A stretch of 64,000 nucleotides of DNA from Cycas panzhihuaensis (GCA_023213395.1 CM041465.1:164369741-164433740); one strand, 5' to 3'; positions 34,641 to 45,106 are shown, counted from the stretch's first letter. Numbers and translations are program-made. Notes: generated from the sequence alone by a model not told the origin.

Positions 34641-35660
34641 GTGATGTGAGATTCCTAAAGCAACATACCAATTTTCTGAAGCGTTAGCGCTTGCTGCTAA
34701 TGCTGCTATGAAGGCTGTTTCAACTTCTTCTTCTGCAGTATCTCATTCTCTGCTGTAATTTTTGGTCACTTGCTTCCCTTTTTAAATTTCGACCCTTCTT
34801 TGGTGATAATGGTACAAAAAGTGACTTGTTTGTCCACAATGGTAGCAAACGTCGAAGGCTCTGTAGCTGCTCAAAAAATGGCCAGGTTTACCACAATTGA
34901 AGCAAATTCTTGCATCACATGATGGATTAAGGATCATCCTTCCTCATCCCCTTCCTTCATTCCAACGACCTCTGTAGCCTGTTGTTGTTCTTCCTTGCGT
35001 TTTGAGATTATATTGTCCTCTTCCTCGACCTCCCAAGTGAAGTTTAGTCACAAGTGCTTCTTCAATCTCTGAGTCTTCTTCATATCTCTGATTCCTTTGC
35101 TCTTGATCGAGCATATGACCTGTAAGAACATCAAAGGTTATCGTAGTAGTTTACCCTCCTCCTATTAGCGTGTTTATCTATTATCAAACGACTTTGGTAA
35201 TTTGCTGAGCACAAGATGTATTAATTCAGTGTCAGTTATTTTATCTCTGGCTATGATGAAAGCAATTTTAATATTAGTCAATTTGGCTATGAAGTTTGAT
35301 ACAGTTTGACCTTCTTTCATCTTGAGCTTATAGAGTTCTTCTCTTAGGGCAATAATTCTGGCTTCATTTTTCTGACTAAACATAGAAGAAATTGTTTTCC
35401 ATATTTCATAAGCACTTTCAACACCATCCACATAGACTAGCAAAAAATCAGAGATTAAAACTGAGTACAGAAAGAGCAATGTTGTTCCTTTCCTCCCAAT
35501 TTAGTAAATCAACTATATCAGAGGGTTGTTTTTCATCACCAGTGGTGATTTTCCAGGCATGCTTGGCTCTTAAGAGACCTTCTATCTTGATTTTCCAAAT
35601 ACTAAAATTTATTTCAGTTAATTTGTCATTCTTACGCAAGGACTCAGCAGAGGAGGCCAT
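34620..35660 (-). pseudogene. copia E gag, zinc knuckles and protease loop
   Basis: Gag begins MASSAESLRKNDKLTEINF at 35660 and continues NFSIWKIKIEGLLRAKHAW. After a frameshift at about 35465 it continues AYEIWKTISSMFSQKNEARI, LREELYKLKMKEGQTVSNFI and ELIHLVLSKLPKSFDNR (to 35174). An RG-rich linker follows, then two zinc knuckles near 34860-34925 and 34810-34850: CFNCGKPGHFLSSY and CYHCGQTSHFLYHY. In both the last cysteine is tyrosine. The protease loop near 34650-34680 reads NWYVALGISHHM in place of W-x-x-D-S-G-A-S-x-H-M, so the catalytic aspartate is lost. Confidence 0.9.
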
Positions 35661-36341
35661 GATTAATCACATAATTTGATTTCTGATAGGGTTGTACAGC
35701 TGTACGGATGGCTATACGGATTTCCGTACAGAACTCGAAGTGTACAGATGGGGAAAAACAAGATGCCAATTAATAGATCTCGAAAATGGGTGTCTGGATC
35801 TGATGTTGTTTTTCCAAAACTCTCTCAGGTCTGAGAAAAACAACGCCGTCAATGTGCAAATCCACACCCCTAGGTTTTTAGAGAAAATGATAAAAAAACC
35901 CTCAAAACTGAAAAGAAACTCAACAAAATATGATTCAATCTCTTTGATTTACAGTGAGAGAGAGTTTAGGTATTTAATACCCAGGATTCAAGTCAGATTT
36001 TTGAGAAAATTTGAAGAGGAAGGCCTCCAAACCGGCGTGCCTATAGAACTAGCCAAAGTCCTTTGAAACAACTTCAAATGACATCGGTCTTGAAGACAAA
36101 AATATCAAAGGGACTTCAATCTATAATCTTGGTAAGTTTCTGAGATTCTAACAACTTTGATTTTTCAACGTCCGTACAATTCCATACTTTGTTCGTACTT
36201 GGCTCCGTACACAGATCACGAACCTTTGTCTGAGACTTGGCTTGATGAATATCTTAATTCTTCTTTAACTTGCTTGACCCAATGCTCCTCTTTGGTTACC
36301 AAGGACCTAATTCTCTCACAGGCAGGGGAATTCAACAGCCT

Positions 36342-36353
36342 GCTCTGATACCA
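36342..36353 (-). promoter_or_regulatory. Primer-binding site of copia E
   Basis: The reverse complement reads TGGTATCAGAGC, the exact plant initiator tRNA-Met primer site, touching the LTR. Confidence 0.95.
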
Positions 36354-36560
36354 TGTAAAATGATTCTCTCCTATGTCTTTATTGATCATTTGTAAATGTA
36401 TAAATACAATTCAAAGTGTACGGGACAAATGGCAACCGCTTAATGAGATTGTGTCACTTGTCATTGTGAAGGAGAAAGGGGGTAATGATACATGACCCTT
36501 CTAAGAAACTTTAGATAACCTAGTTAAAACATTACTCTAGACAAAACATTACCTTTTACA
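36354..36560 (-). repeat. 5' LTR of copia E (right copy)
   Basis: On the plus strand it runs TGTAAAATGATTC to CCTTTTACA, with short inverted termini. It is followed by target duplication ACTTC. Confidence 0.95.
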
Positions 36561-36784
36561 ACTTCATCCTTATTTCTCGACTTTCTCCTCTCCGTCAAGT
36601 GTGTAGGTGGCCGCTTTTTCACCTGCTTTCTTAGTGTGACTACAAATATGGGTCTATGTATTATGATTTGAATTATTTCTCTTTTCCAACGTTCTCCTTA
36701 ATCGCGGTGCAATTCAGCTTCTACTCTGGGTGGCATAGAAGAGGACCCAAAATTTTCACTTGGTCCCACCTATCGTCATCATCC

Positions 36785-36812
36785 CTGGTTCAAATCGGTA
36801 ACGGAACTAATA
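36785..36812 (-). promoter_or_regulatory. Primer-binding site of gypsy M, tRNA-Asp type
   Basis: On the plus strand GGTTCAAATCGGTAACGGAA resembles the 3' arm of tRNA-Asp. Its reverse complement is a decayed form of the TGGCGCCGTTGCCGGGGA site used by many plant Athila/Tat-type gypsy elements. It lies directly inside the right LTR of M and supports the minus orientation. Confidence 0.7.
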
Positions 36813-37183
36813 TGTGTTTCTACCTATTGACACACATAAGTAGGCACAAGAGCAACAATATTGCAAGGTCATTCAATCAAGCATTTTGAATATATGATTC
36901 TATGAGGCAAAAACTATAATCATTTCATTATGATGGGTTGCTCTGGTCCTCTCACAACTAGAGACAACCCGGAACAGTACACACAGTCATTGGAACAATT
37001 TACAGCAAGTACAATTATGCAGGCAAACTATGTTTTGTACAAAAGTAGTAATTAATCTCACCTCCTGAATGCCCTTTTACATTTAGGCTTTATTTTTTGT
37101 AACTGCAGCTCGAGTTGGTTGCAACCGCTCCTTTGTTAATTCAATTATATTAATCTGGTTGCAACTAATTCGACTTGCACACA
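36813..37183 (-). repeat. 5' LTR of gypsy M (right copy)
   Basis: TGTGTTTCTACC to CTTGCACACA on the plus strand, matching 17222-17579. It is followed by AGGGG at 37184-37188, where copia-2's LTR resumes. Confidence 0.88.
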
Positions 37184-37188
37184 AGGGG

Positions 37189-37431
37189 TTACAACTCTAA
37201 TCTCACATTTGTCAAATTAGATAGGAATGTTACTCTTGTAATTATTATGTAAGATAGATATAGGTCTGTTGTAATTGACAAAAGGTAGAAGAGTGAAATA
37301 AGGATCATTAAATTAATGTAATGTGTAATCATTATTAAGTAGAGATTTATCAAAAATTTTAGAGGTAATTTCTAAGGTTTTGATAGCTAATCCTATCAAT
37401 TAATGTTCTCATTGCATGCATTATTGCAAAA
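37189..37431 (+). repeat. 3' LTR of copia-2, second part
   Basis: From TTACAACTCTAATCTCAC it aligns with 10663-10905 of the 5' LTR (shared blocks AAATTAGATAGGAAT, GATAGCTAATCCTATCAATT). It completes the LTR begun at 17108. It is followed by target duplication ACAAA. Confidence 0.92.
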
Positions 37432-37436
37432 ACAAA

Positions 37437-37665
37437 GTTGTACTGCAATAATCAAATTACACTAAAGATAACCAAGAATCTTGTGTTTTATTTTGGCATC
37501 AAATACATTGAGGTACATCATCACTTTATTGGGAAACAAGTTCAAAATGGAGAAATTGAGTTTATCTACAAACCTATAGATGAACAACTAACAAACATTT
37601 TCACCAAACCGTTAACATGCAACAATTCAGGGAAGGTATTTGTATAAAAATAAATGAAATAAACA
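37437..37665 (+). pseudogene. copia-1 RNase H, last part
   Basis: LYCNNQITLKITKNLVFYFG, IKYIEVHHHFIGKQVQNGEI, EFIYKPIDEQLTNIFTKPLT. This is the end of copia RNase H, starting exactly where the piece ending at 10554 stops. After KPLT a one-base shift leads to FREGICIKINEININS. No polypurine tract or LTR follows, so copia-1 is truncated here. Confidence 0.92.
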
Positions 37666-38611
37666 TCAACTCTAACACTTCAATGTATGACAAGAGAAGA
37701 GATGCAATAACTCTTGCTGAATTGCATTTTCACTGTGCTACAAAACAGGATAGAAGTACTCAAATTTGCTATTGGTTGCGAACAACTGCAGTTGATGGTG
37801 ACAATTCATCCTTTTATGACCAATGCTGACTAGTTGTTTGCCATTCAATGTTATTACAATGGAAAATATACTAATAGAATTGATCATGATTAATTACCCC
37901 AAAGCTAGTGATTGCTCTGCTCCATGTTAGGCTCTATATATTTGGCACTGATGTTGTTTTGTTCACTGTACAAAACCAATGTGTGGGCCACAACGGAATA
38001 CCATGTAAGGCATCAACTGACTCAATCAACTAAAAAACTAATTGCTAAAGACCAAAAACTGATCTCTATATCAACAGTCAAATGGGTTGTCTTGGCCAAA
38101 ACTGACTACTGCACACTATCTGCAGACTTAACTTATCCAAAACTGATTGGTTATTACTCAAAAAATAGGCATAGTTTTTGCCCCCTACAGAGAAGTGTGC
38201 TCAATAAACTATTGGAGTACTATACCTTAATACTCTAAGCACATAGAAGACTAATAGAATCTTTAATCCCCATTATGCATAGCTAATACAATATTAGAAG
38301 TCATCATAAAATTGTGTTTGTTGCAGCTATCAAAGATATTGCTCCATTCCATAAAATTGGTTTCACAGCAACTGTCATACAACTGTTTTAGATGGCAATA
38401 AATTACACAAACTGAATGCAGTGATATGTGCTTACTACATTATCTTTTGCTTATGAAAACAAAAAATGATTTAATATTTTTTCCCTGTGGCTAATCTCAC
38501 ATAAACTTAAAAGTTGGAACAGATTATAACATAGCTTAAAGACCATTCTCTCTACTCTGCTTTGAAAATTATTTACTGACTGGTTAAGGTTAAAGCTAGT
38601 TTCATTCAACC
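37666..38611. other. Interval without a recognised gene, next to the dehydrogenase 3' end
   Basis: Short open stretches at 37617-38238 show no known motif. The part nearest 38611 is presumably the 3' untranslated region and downstream flank of the minus-strand dehydrogenase gene. I see no clear transposon text, though degraded repeat DNA is likely. Confidence 0.4.
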
Positions 38612-39075
38612 TTACAACCTTGCTCTTGATAATTCTAGCTTTGCTATTGTACCAAGATGAACCTCATCAGGGCCATCTGCTATTCGCAAGGACCGGGCAG
38701 AAGCCCAGAGATGGGCAAGTGCAAAGTCAGAGCTGACACCCCCAGCACCATGCACTTGAATTGCCGTGTCTAGTACTTTCAATGCCATGTTTGGAGCTGC
38801 AACCTGGTTATACCAAGAAAAAAGGACCCTTTTTTACTCCAAAACCAGACTAGCTCCTAATCATAAGAAGGGCAAAGCACATGAGATAACAGGACTGTCA
38901 TAAGTACCCTTTGAATTAAAAAAAGGTGAGATTCTTCATTCATGCATCAGCAGGTTAGCCAGATATTTACCTTTGCCATTGCAATCGCTCCTCTTGCAAT
39001 TCTATTGCCATACAGGTCCAATTGATTTGCAGCTTCCAGTACCAGAAGTCTTGCCTTCTCTATTTCCAAACGGCA
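38612..39075 (-). CDS. IBR3: IBR3-like peroxisomal acyl-CoA dehydrogenase, last two exons
   Basis: Two exons, 39075-38971 (35 codons) and 38803-38612 (63 codons and stop), are separated by a 167-bp intron. The first exon is preceded by TTTACAG and ends AAAG before GTAAATATC; the second follows AACCAG. Both borders are phase 0 and both exons are open. The protein reads [20 protein letters not shown], then [20 protein letters not shown], then [20 protein letters not shown] and the end SRARL. This is the C-terminal helical domain of acyl-CoA dehydrogenases (Q-V-H-G-A/G-G and G-P-D-E-V-H). It is closest to plant IBR3, which acts in peroxisomal breakdown of indole-3-butyric acid and branched or fatty acyl-CoA. 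ARL is a plausible peroxisome signal. No upstream exon is seen up to 40050. Either a very long intron continues beyond the repeats to the right or this is a gene fragment. The symbol is assigned by similarity only. Confidence 0.85.
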
Positions 39076-40050
39076 CTGTAAATTATTACAAAATTGGAAA
39101 ATTAGCAGCCAACTTATTTTGACTACAAAAGCTTCTTGCATTAGATATGTAATAAAACCGCACCGCACAATCAAATCTTGTTTGACAATTAAAAAATAAA
39201 TACAAATGTAATTTATGAACTAACAGAAATGCTTGGAATAATGTATCTTCAGATCCAACAATTATTGGCCCTTGTAACCATATGCCATCTAATTGGCTCC
39301 CAGATGGCAATTCCCTAGTCTTCATCTTATCCTTACCTGAAAATCAACTCAAGACCACAGTCTTCATATCCCCTAAGCTGCAGCCCCCGGTAGAGAGACA
39401 GTGTCTTGGGATCACAGTCCAGAACCAGTGCTAGCCTTGTAAAGGTGTAAAACATGTGTTCAATACCAAGTGAAGTGATTTGAAAGATGGCAAGAGACTA
39501 TATTCAATGCTGTTGTTAAATTCACAAATATGCTAAAGGTAAAATAGAATAAATGCAACCAGGTTCAAGTATAGAATCTTGTAATCATTCAAGTTGATTT
39601 TTGAGGTTGGTCTCTACTAAGATCTCTCATTGTTTTCAACTCCAATTCCATCTGCTTCCAAAATTCCTTACTCTTGAGCATTTATCTCTTCCCTTATCAT
39701 AGGCTAGTGAAGTGAAGAGGCATCGGACTTCAATCTTCTATGACTGTTCAGGTGTTCCATGACTAGACAATTCAGATTCTCAACTATTCACTCTTCCTCT
39801 TAAACAATACAACAAATTCCACCATTCCTGTCCCACTTTCATTGCTCTCAACAAGAGTTAGAGGCAATAGCCTTACACAAATAACAGAAATCAATTCTTA
39901 TTCATGGGAAAAGATTCATGCCCAATTCTCTCTCACAACTGGACTTGAGTCTTCTACTACACTCAACACTTCAGACAAAACAGAGGAGGAGACTAAGAAT
40001 TCTTTACAAAAACCACAAGGAGAAATTTCTTAATGCCATTCAAGCATTAC
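39076..40050. other. Presumed intron or flank of the dehydrogenase gene
   Basis: It starts with the splice acceptor at 39076-39082 (minus strand). There are no further dehydrogenase exons and no clear transposon motif. A minus-strand open stretch at 39086-39325 (PSGSQLDGIWLQGPIIVGS) matches nothing I recognise. Confidence 0.4.
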
Positions 40051-40640
40051 AATAAGCAGTTTGGTTGGTTAATCAGTAGCAGGGCCCACAGGAGAATGCA
40101 ACACAAATACAACCAGCAGATATGATCCATGATCTACTCCTTTAGGAAAAGGACTAGCATATAGTAGAAGAAATATGACACTTGAAGATCAATCAAAATC
40201 AATGGACCAAAATGTAGCAGCATTTTCAACAAAACCAAAGAATTTAGTGGCACAAATAAACCCATGGCAGTAGCTGCAACAATTTTAAAATATTCTCACA
40301 GAATTGCAACTGATAGTTCCCTTGGCAATGGTTTTTCAATGGGGGGAAGTAGGACACTTTAAAAAGCAATTGTCAGATCAGATTGAGTAGCACGCTCTAC
40401 AACCTTTAGAAAATGGGGCAACTGATCCATGAGTACCAATGAGTATCTTTGGATGGACCATTTGTAAAACTATGGTTGATGGTGGAATGAGTGCAAGTGT
40501 CCTACCAGAAAAGATTTTGGTAGCTTTAGGAAAATCCGCAGTTCTCTCTCCATATTATTTTATCTAACTAGCTATATTGGGATAAAATCTGGTACCTGTG
40601 TGTCTTGGATAATGGAAAAAATAGCAAAATGTGTTTAACA
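40050..40640 (+). pseudogene. Gypsy gag-protease fragment F
   Basis: At about 40330-40370 the frame reads VFQWGEVGHFKKQ, a zinc knuckle (C-x2-C-G-E-x-G-H-x4-C) with its cysteines lost. At about 40450-40545 it reads ICKTMVDGGMSASVLPEKIL and VALGKS, the retropepsin loop D-G-G as in gypsy M. The text then breaks at about 40640, where LTR-like DNA of element G starts. It could be the upstream neighbour of G or a different copy of the same family. Confidence 0.6.
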
Positions 40641-41560
40641 TGACATAATGAGTGTAGGAACACAGCATCTAGGGTCCATATAGAGGAATGCATGATAGGA
40701 TCAAGTGAAATCTATCGAAAAAGAGCTTTTGGAGAATACTTGACAGGGTGTGTTCTGGAATGGAATGCAATACAGTCCAGAACGCATCTCGAGGAACGTA
40801 TAGAATGTACAAGCCAATCAAAAAGATTGATGACATCATTAGTGAACACACGTTCGTACAATTGTACAACAGAAAAATTGTATTAAGAGGCATAACTAAT
40901 GAGTCAATATGAAAAGATGCATTTTGTTATAAAAGGGAATGGCTATGACCGTAAGTCTCAACCATTCTCCAAAAGGCACGTATTTGAGCATTTCTTGGTC
41001 ATTTCCTCACCATTCCGGTGTGAAAGCCGAGTAATTGAGTCTTGTGTTATGTTCTCAAGGATGTGAGAGCTGAGTTATTGCATATAGTATCATCTTTCCT
41101 AATAGGAGACATGCGGGAAAGATCTCTAGTGATGTAAAACGCCATTGTACAATAATATTGCTTAATAAAATCAAGAGTTATGTGGAAACATTGTGTCGTG
41201 TTGATTCTTATTGATGTTTGATGTTATGATTGACATTATGATGACATTGTGATGATATACTTATGCTATATGAATCGATTCATAAGTAGATATGGTGTAT
41301 GTAGATATATTATGAGACCGAAATGTTGACTAAACCCTAGATAGATTACCGAAAGTTGCTATTTGACAAGTGTACCTTCTAAAGGGCAAAAAATTAGGTC
41401 AACATTGGTTCTATTGGCTATGTCAATTGAGGAGGGATTAAGCCGGAGTTTCACCATACGTACTTATGCCTAAAGGCTAAGGAACCTTGGTTGTCATCAT
41501 GATGGCATGCCGTAACTAAGCCTCTAATAACCAAGGGACCTTCCAATGCTGCCCCCAAAA
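40640..41560 (+). repeat. LTR-like block at the 5' side of gypsy G
   Basis: Non-coding DNA with a TATA-like TTATAAAAGGG at about 40927-40937 and a run of TTGATGTTTGATGTTATGATT-type words near 41207-41255. It lies between fragment F and the gag of G, where a 5' LTR is expected. No second copy occurs in the window and its borders are not defined. Confidence 0.4.
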
Positions 41561-43090
41561 TGACCTTCGAAGGTGAGTGAGCCACTTGAACAATCTTCAC
41601 CCAAGGGAATTCAAGAATCTATTAGACAGAGAGCCATAAGATAGGCAAATGAGAAGAAATTAAGAAGGGCAAGAAGACTACGCTCCATTAAAAATGACAA
41701 GACCAAGGGTTGGTCTATTGAAGGGTCTAAGGCAAGTGGCGCCCAAGCACCCAAAAAACAAGGAAATCCGGAACATGGAGAACCAATGGTAATAACACTT
41801 GCCCCATTTGGATCATATATGATCAGCCCAAAAAAGGAGGAGGAGGAGATTCTAAAAGTGGACAAACATTTAAAAGAAGAAAACAAGACTTTAGAGTAGG
41901 AAAGAGAAATCCCAAGGAAGGAGGAAAGATTAAGTATGGACTCTAATTTGAAGAGCCTGAGTGATCATGAGGAAAAGGCAAAGGAAGGTCTCTTGGCATA
42001 TTGAAAAAATCATCTCCCAAGACAGTTATTTAAGGATACACTAGAAAAAGGGTTTGAGTAGTCATTCTTGATTACAACACCACTAATAGTACAGATGCCA
42101 GGCCATTTAGAGCCAATTCATTTGAAGACACCTTTTTAGAATCCTTTATTTGGGAGAAATAGTATTGAGAGAAGTCTACTTGGGACACCACCAAAACCTA
42201 ATACAATAGAGGAAGAAGTAATAACTCCAAAGATAGAAGTTACACCACCTGATTCTCCAAAAATGGGGGATTTAAAAGAGTTTGGAAAGTTAATTTTCAA
42301 TGATACATCAAATGCCATTGAGCATGTATATTTATTTCAAAACTTGGTAAATGTGAGGAAAATTACAGATGAAGATGAGATCAAGGCCAAATTCGCATGT
42401 ACATTACGAGGAGTACCATTAGCATGGGATAAAGAATCAAACAAGACAAAAACTTAGGAAGAGGTGAAAAAGGGATTTGAGAAACGGTTCTAAAAATTTT
42501 ACAACAATGAAGTCGTTGAAATTGACTTGAAGGAAATTAGACACAAACTTGCAGAGCCAGTGTTGACTTACATAAATCATATGAGAATCATAGCCATCGA
42601 TATGATAGATGAAAAAGTAATAGATTACAACATGAAAAATTATTTTGTAAGAGGGTTAAATAAGAAATTGAGGACAACATTGTAGATACATCCATTAAAA
42701 TCTTTCTGGAATGCCTAATTGGCATTAGATTTTGAAAAAGAGATGGACACCCAAACGAGAAGGCATGAGGTGTTATTATTAGAACTATAAGATGAAATTC
42801 AAGAAATAAAGGCCAATAAAATAGTATGCAATTCTTTTAAATTGAGAAAGAAAGGGAAGATTCTGAAGTGGAAGCCCTTAGAAAAGATGTAGCAAGATTA
42901 AAAATGAAAACAAATAAGAATGAAGGGGAGGAAGATAAAAAGAAGAAGAAAAAAGGAAAAGAAGCCTAAATAGAGAAATGGCGTCACATTTGTGAAGAAG
43001 ATTATCATTCTACAAAGGAAATGTGAATTAAACCTTAAAAATAGTGCTTTGACAAAACAAGATAAATGGTACCACATGTGATGTGGACAC
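41560..43090 (+). pseudogene. gypsy G gag
   Basis: A long charged leader (41560-42240) is followed by the capsid domain at 42263-42720: MGDLKEFGKLIFNDTSNAIE, HVYLFQNLVNVRKITDEDEI, KAKFACTLRGVPLAWDKES, then KLAEPVLTYINHMRIIAIDM and YFVRGLNKKLRTTL. A lysine-rich stretch lies near 42930-42965. A degraded zinc knuckle, RHICEEDYHSTKEM, lies near 42985-43025. This is the plant retrotransposon Gag fold of the Athila/Tat type. Several stops interrupt. Confidence 0.8.
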
Positions 43091-43816
43091 CCAAAATATG
43101 AGGGATTGCTATCTTAATCATCATGGAAGAAGTTACACAGGCAAAGGTATGGGTAGAGGTGCCAACTCAACCCGACATTTATATGCCACTAGAATAACAC
43201 CAAACACTTCTAGGAAAAAGGCACCTATTGGGAGATTGTTAATTTGCCTTGAGTTTAGCCACTAGAAATCAAAATGTTCGGTAGCCAAGTCCCACGAATA
43301 GTGTCCTTTTGTGTGAAAAGATTTTGGACTTGGAAATCAGTGCACAAGGGATTGTAAAGGAAAAACTAAGCTAACAAGTCTTATGGCTATAGTTCCAGAA
43401 TCAAGTAAAAACGTGAAATTACAAACAATTGAACTAAGGGAAAGAGAAGGTCATCAATGACTACCCAAACCCTGAAGTAGAGAGAATGCTTTGAAGCAAG
43501 AAGAAAAGCTTTGAAGGAAGCGACAAAGGAGGAGGAAGAGAAAAACTACCAATGGGCAAGCTTGTAACAAAATATGTATATGCAACAAAAAATAAGTCAA
43601 AGGAAAAGGAATCAATGATCCACGAGACGCCACTTGTGCAACAACCACCTATAGTCTAGGCAGAGGAATTATTCAAAGGACTCCCTATGGAAAATATACC
43701 AAGGGTGTTGTTACTAATGGAAATCTAATGAAACAACTACAACCTACCATACCATTAGAACAAGTTATTGAATGGATTAAAATGGGCGTATTACAACATA
43801 AACAATAATCAAAAGT

Positions 43817-44160
43817 TTGAAAAGAGTGATGCCTTCTTTTGACCTAGATCCTATAGTCATTATTAACATTTTGAGAAAAGTATTCCATCGTGTGATTGTT
43901 CATGGGGGAGTTGCAATCAATGTATTACCAAGAATGACATGGAAAAGACTAGGACGCCCAAAATTAGAAGCCACAACTTATTCATTAACGCTGGCAAATG
44001 AATTGTTGGTGAAACTCGTGGCGAGATTACCTAATGTAAAGGTGGATGTAGCCAACATCATAGTTCCTATAGATTTTACTATGGTGGGGATTGTGAGAGG
44101 GATGATGCCTTATCCAACATTGTTAGGGAGCCCATGGTTATATATAACAGAATGTCTTTA
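43817..44160 (+). pseudogene. gypsy G protease
   Basis: The frame reads VFHRVIVHGGVAINVLPRMT, WKRLGRPKLEATTYSLTLAN and YPTLLGSPWLYITECL. This is a retropepsin like that of gypsy M (I-I-V-D-G-G-S-R-V-N-V-L), but the catalytic aspartate is replaced by H (V-H-G-G). It is open for 114 codons. Confidence 0.85.
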
Positions 44161-44171
44161 GAGTTGGAGAT

Positions 44172-45106
44172 ATGATCGTGACTTTAACAAACAACACAAA
44201 TGAAGTGGTACTTCCCATGCTTGGGAAAAGGAAGAACTCAATTAAAGTCATTTTGAATGATGCCTCAAGCATGACCATTGCCAGTGACAAAACATCATCA
44301 ACACTTGAGAAAACAAATTTATATCACACAACAAAGGAAGTAAATACCATGAATAATCCACATGAGTATGAGCCCAATCACTATGGAGAACTACATTTGA
44401 ACAACTCAGCCAATGAAAAGGGTATGAAGCAATTTGTGGATTATTGGATGCAAGAACCTATGAGGTTAATCCTCCATCCTTCCATTGTAATTTGCTTTAT
44501 ATGGGTATTTCTAGTGACATGGATGATAATAAAAATAACAATTCTAAGAATATTAATGTTTTGTGTAGTGGTAGCATAGAAAACCTACTAGTGAATAAAT
44601 GCATGAATGATAATCCTTTAATTAATCATGGAAAAGAGAAAGTAGTAGAATCAAATTCCCTATCCCTAAACCTTAACCCTAATCCTAACCCCAACCCTAA
44701 CCTTGACATTCCCTCTAATTCGGGTGTGGGTTTTGAAGTAGATTTCCCTTCACAACCTATAACGTGTCTTAGGGAAGAGAGTAATAACTCTTCCTCATCC
44801 TCTCTACGGCTACACCCACCTAGTGACCACTCCTCTCTATCTGAAGGCAGTGACCCCAAGAATTATGGTTCTACATCAAAGGAGGAAAGGTTTACTAAAG
44901 ACAACCTGAGGGATTCTTGTTTTAGGGATAGGATATCCATTCTAGAAGATACAAAATTTAGTCATTTCATTAGAGACAAAGTAGCTCAATTTCCAAGTAA
45001 ACAATTATATGGGACAACCTGTCTAGTCCAATGTATGGAATATTGGCTAGAACAAAAAATAGTAGATAAGTCTCATTGGGACTTAGATTTTGTTTTGACT
45101 TTATGA
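44172..45106 (+). pseudogene. gypsy G post-protease region with long open frame
   Basis: Two overlapping open stretches, 44172-44579 and 44444-45106, join by one frameshift near 44450-44475, since QFVDYWMQEPMRL leads into NPPSFHCNLLYMG. The second, 220 codons, is acidic and serine/asparagine-rich (EESNNSSSSSLRL; NPNPNPNPNL) and ends in a more structured part, RDKVAQFPSKQLYGTTCLVQ, CMEYWLEQKIV. It occupies the protease-RT linker. No known enzyme motif is visible. It is the best preserved open frame of G, though the element is clearly dead. Confidence 0.6.
44660..44706 (+). repeat. Telomere-like CCCTAA tract inside gypsy G
   Basis: Contains CCCTAAA followed by about five degenerate CCTAAC/CCCTAA units, coding for NPNPNPNPN in the open frame. 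Confidence 0.75.

Larger units (their letters stand above)
31205..36560 (-). mobile_element. Ty1/copia element E, complete, inside gypsy M
   Basis: LTRs of 207 bp lie at 31205-31411 and 36354-36560, with exact 5-bp target duplications ACTTC at 31200-31204 and 36561-36565. The primer-binding site, gag, two zinc knuckles, protease, integrase, RT and RNase H are all present in minus-strand order. At 5356 bp it has the usual copia size. It sits in the leader of gypsy M. Long open stretches (467 codons of integrase) show it is one of the younger layers. Confidence 0.95.
17222..37183 (-). mobile_element. Tat/Athila-like Ty3/gypsy element M with 3' repeats and an extra ORF
   Basis: LTRs at 17222-17579 and 36813-37183 match. 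Orientation is minus: a polypurine tract (reverse complement GGTGGGAGAGA) lies inside the left LTR and a tRNA-Asp-like primer site inside the right LTR. In element order: 5' LTR, PBS, leader, gag, protease, RT, RNase H, integrase, two tandem-repeat arrays, extra ORF, 3' LTR. Without passengers D and E it is about 11.3 kb. The RT text LLDDWTLF and the repeats between pol and 3' LTR are typical of the Tat/Ogre group. The 5-bp flanks are GGGGG and AGGGG, a one-mismatch target duplication. Confidence 0.88.
10555..37431 (+). mobile_element. Ty1/copia element copia-2 (carries gypsy M in its 3' LTR)
   Basis: The 5' LTR starts at 10555 and the 3' LTR ends at about 37431. ACAAA flanks both sides (10550-10554 and 37432-37436). 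Removing everything between restores the copia-1 frame EDVTKLYCNNQ, which confirms both borders. About 6.9 kb belongs to copia-2; the rest is gypsy M with its own passengers, lodged in the 3' LTR. The coding region is heavily broken. Copia-2 belongs to the same broad copia family as its host copia-1. Confidence 0.9.
1685..37665 (+). mobile_element. Ty1/copia element copia-1, host of the nest
   Basis: Three separated pieces, 1685-3253, 9184-10554 and 37437-37665, join into one gag-protease-integrase-RT-RNase H order on the plus strand. Gypsy A (3254-9183) breaks it inside integrase and copia-2 (10555-37431) inside RNase H. Both breaks have 5-bp target duplications, and the copia protein resumes on the far side. 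Gag is truncated at its 5' end and no LTR of its own is recognised on either side. Many stops and frameshifts make it the oldest layer of the nest. Confidence 0.85.

Noticed and set aside
36785-36812. Sequence like the 3' arm of tRNA-Asp, suggesting a tRNA gene
   Set aside because: Only the 3' arm is present and it touches an LTR, so it is a primer-binding site, not a tRNA gene.
41737-41751. TGGCGCCCAAGCACC as a primer-binding site of gypsy G
   Set aside because: Only the first seven bases fit the tRNA-Asp site and no LTR end is adjacent.
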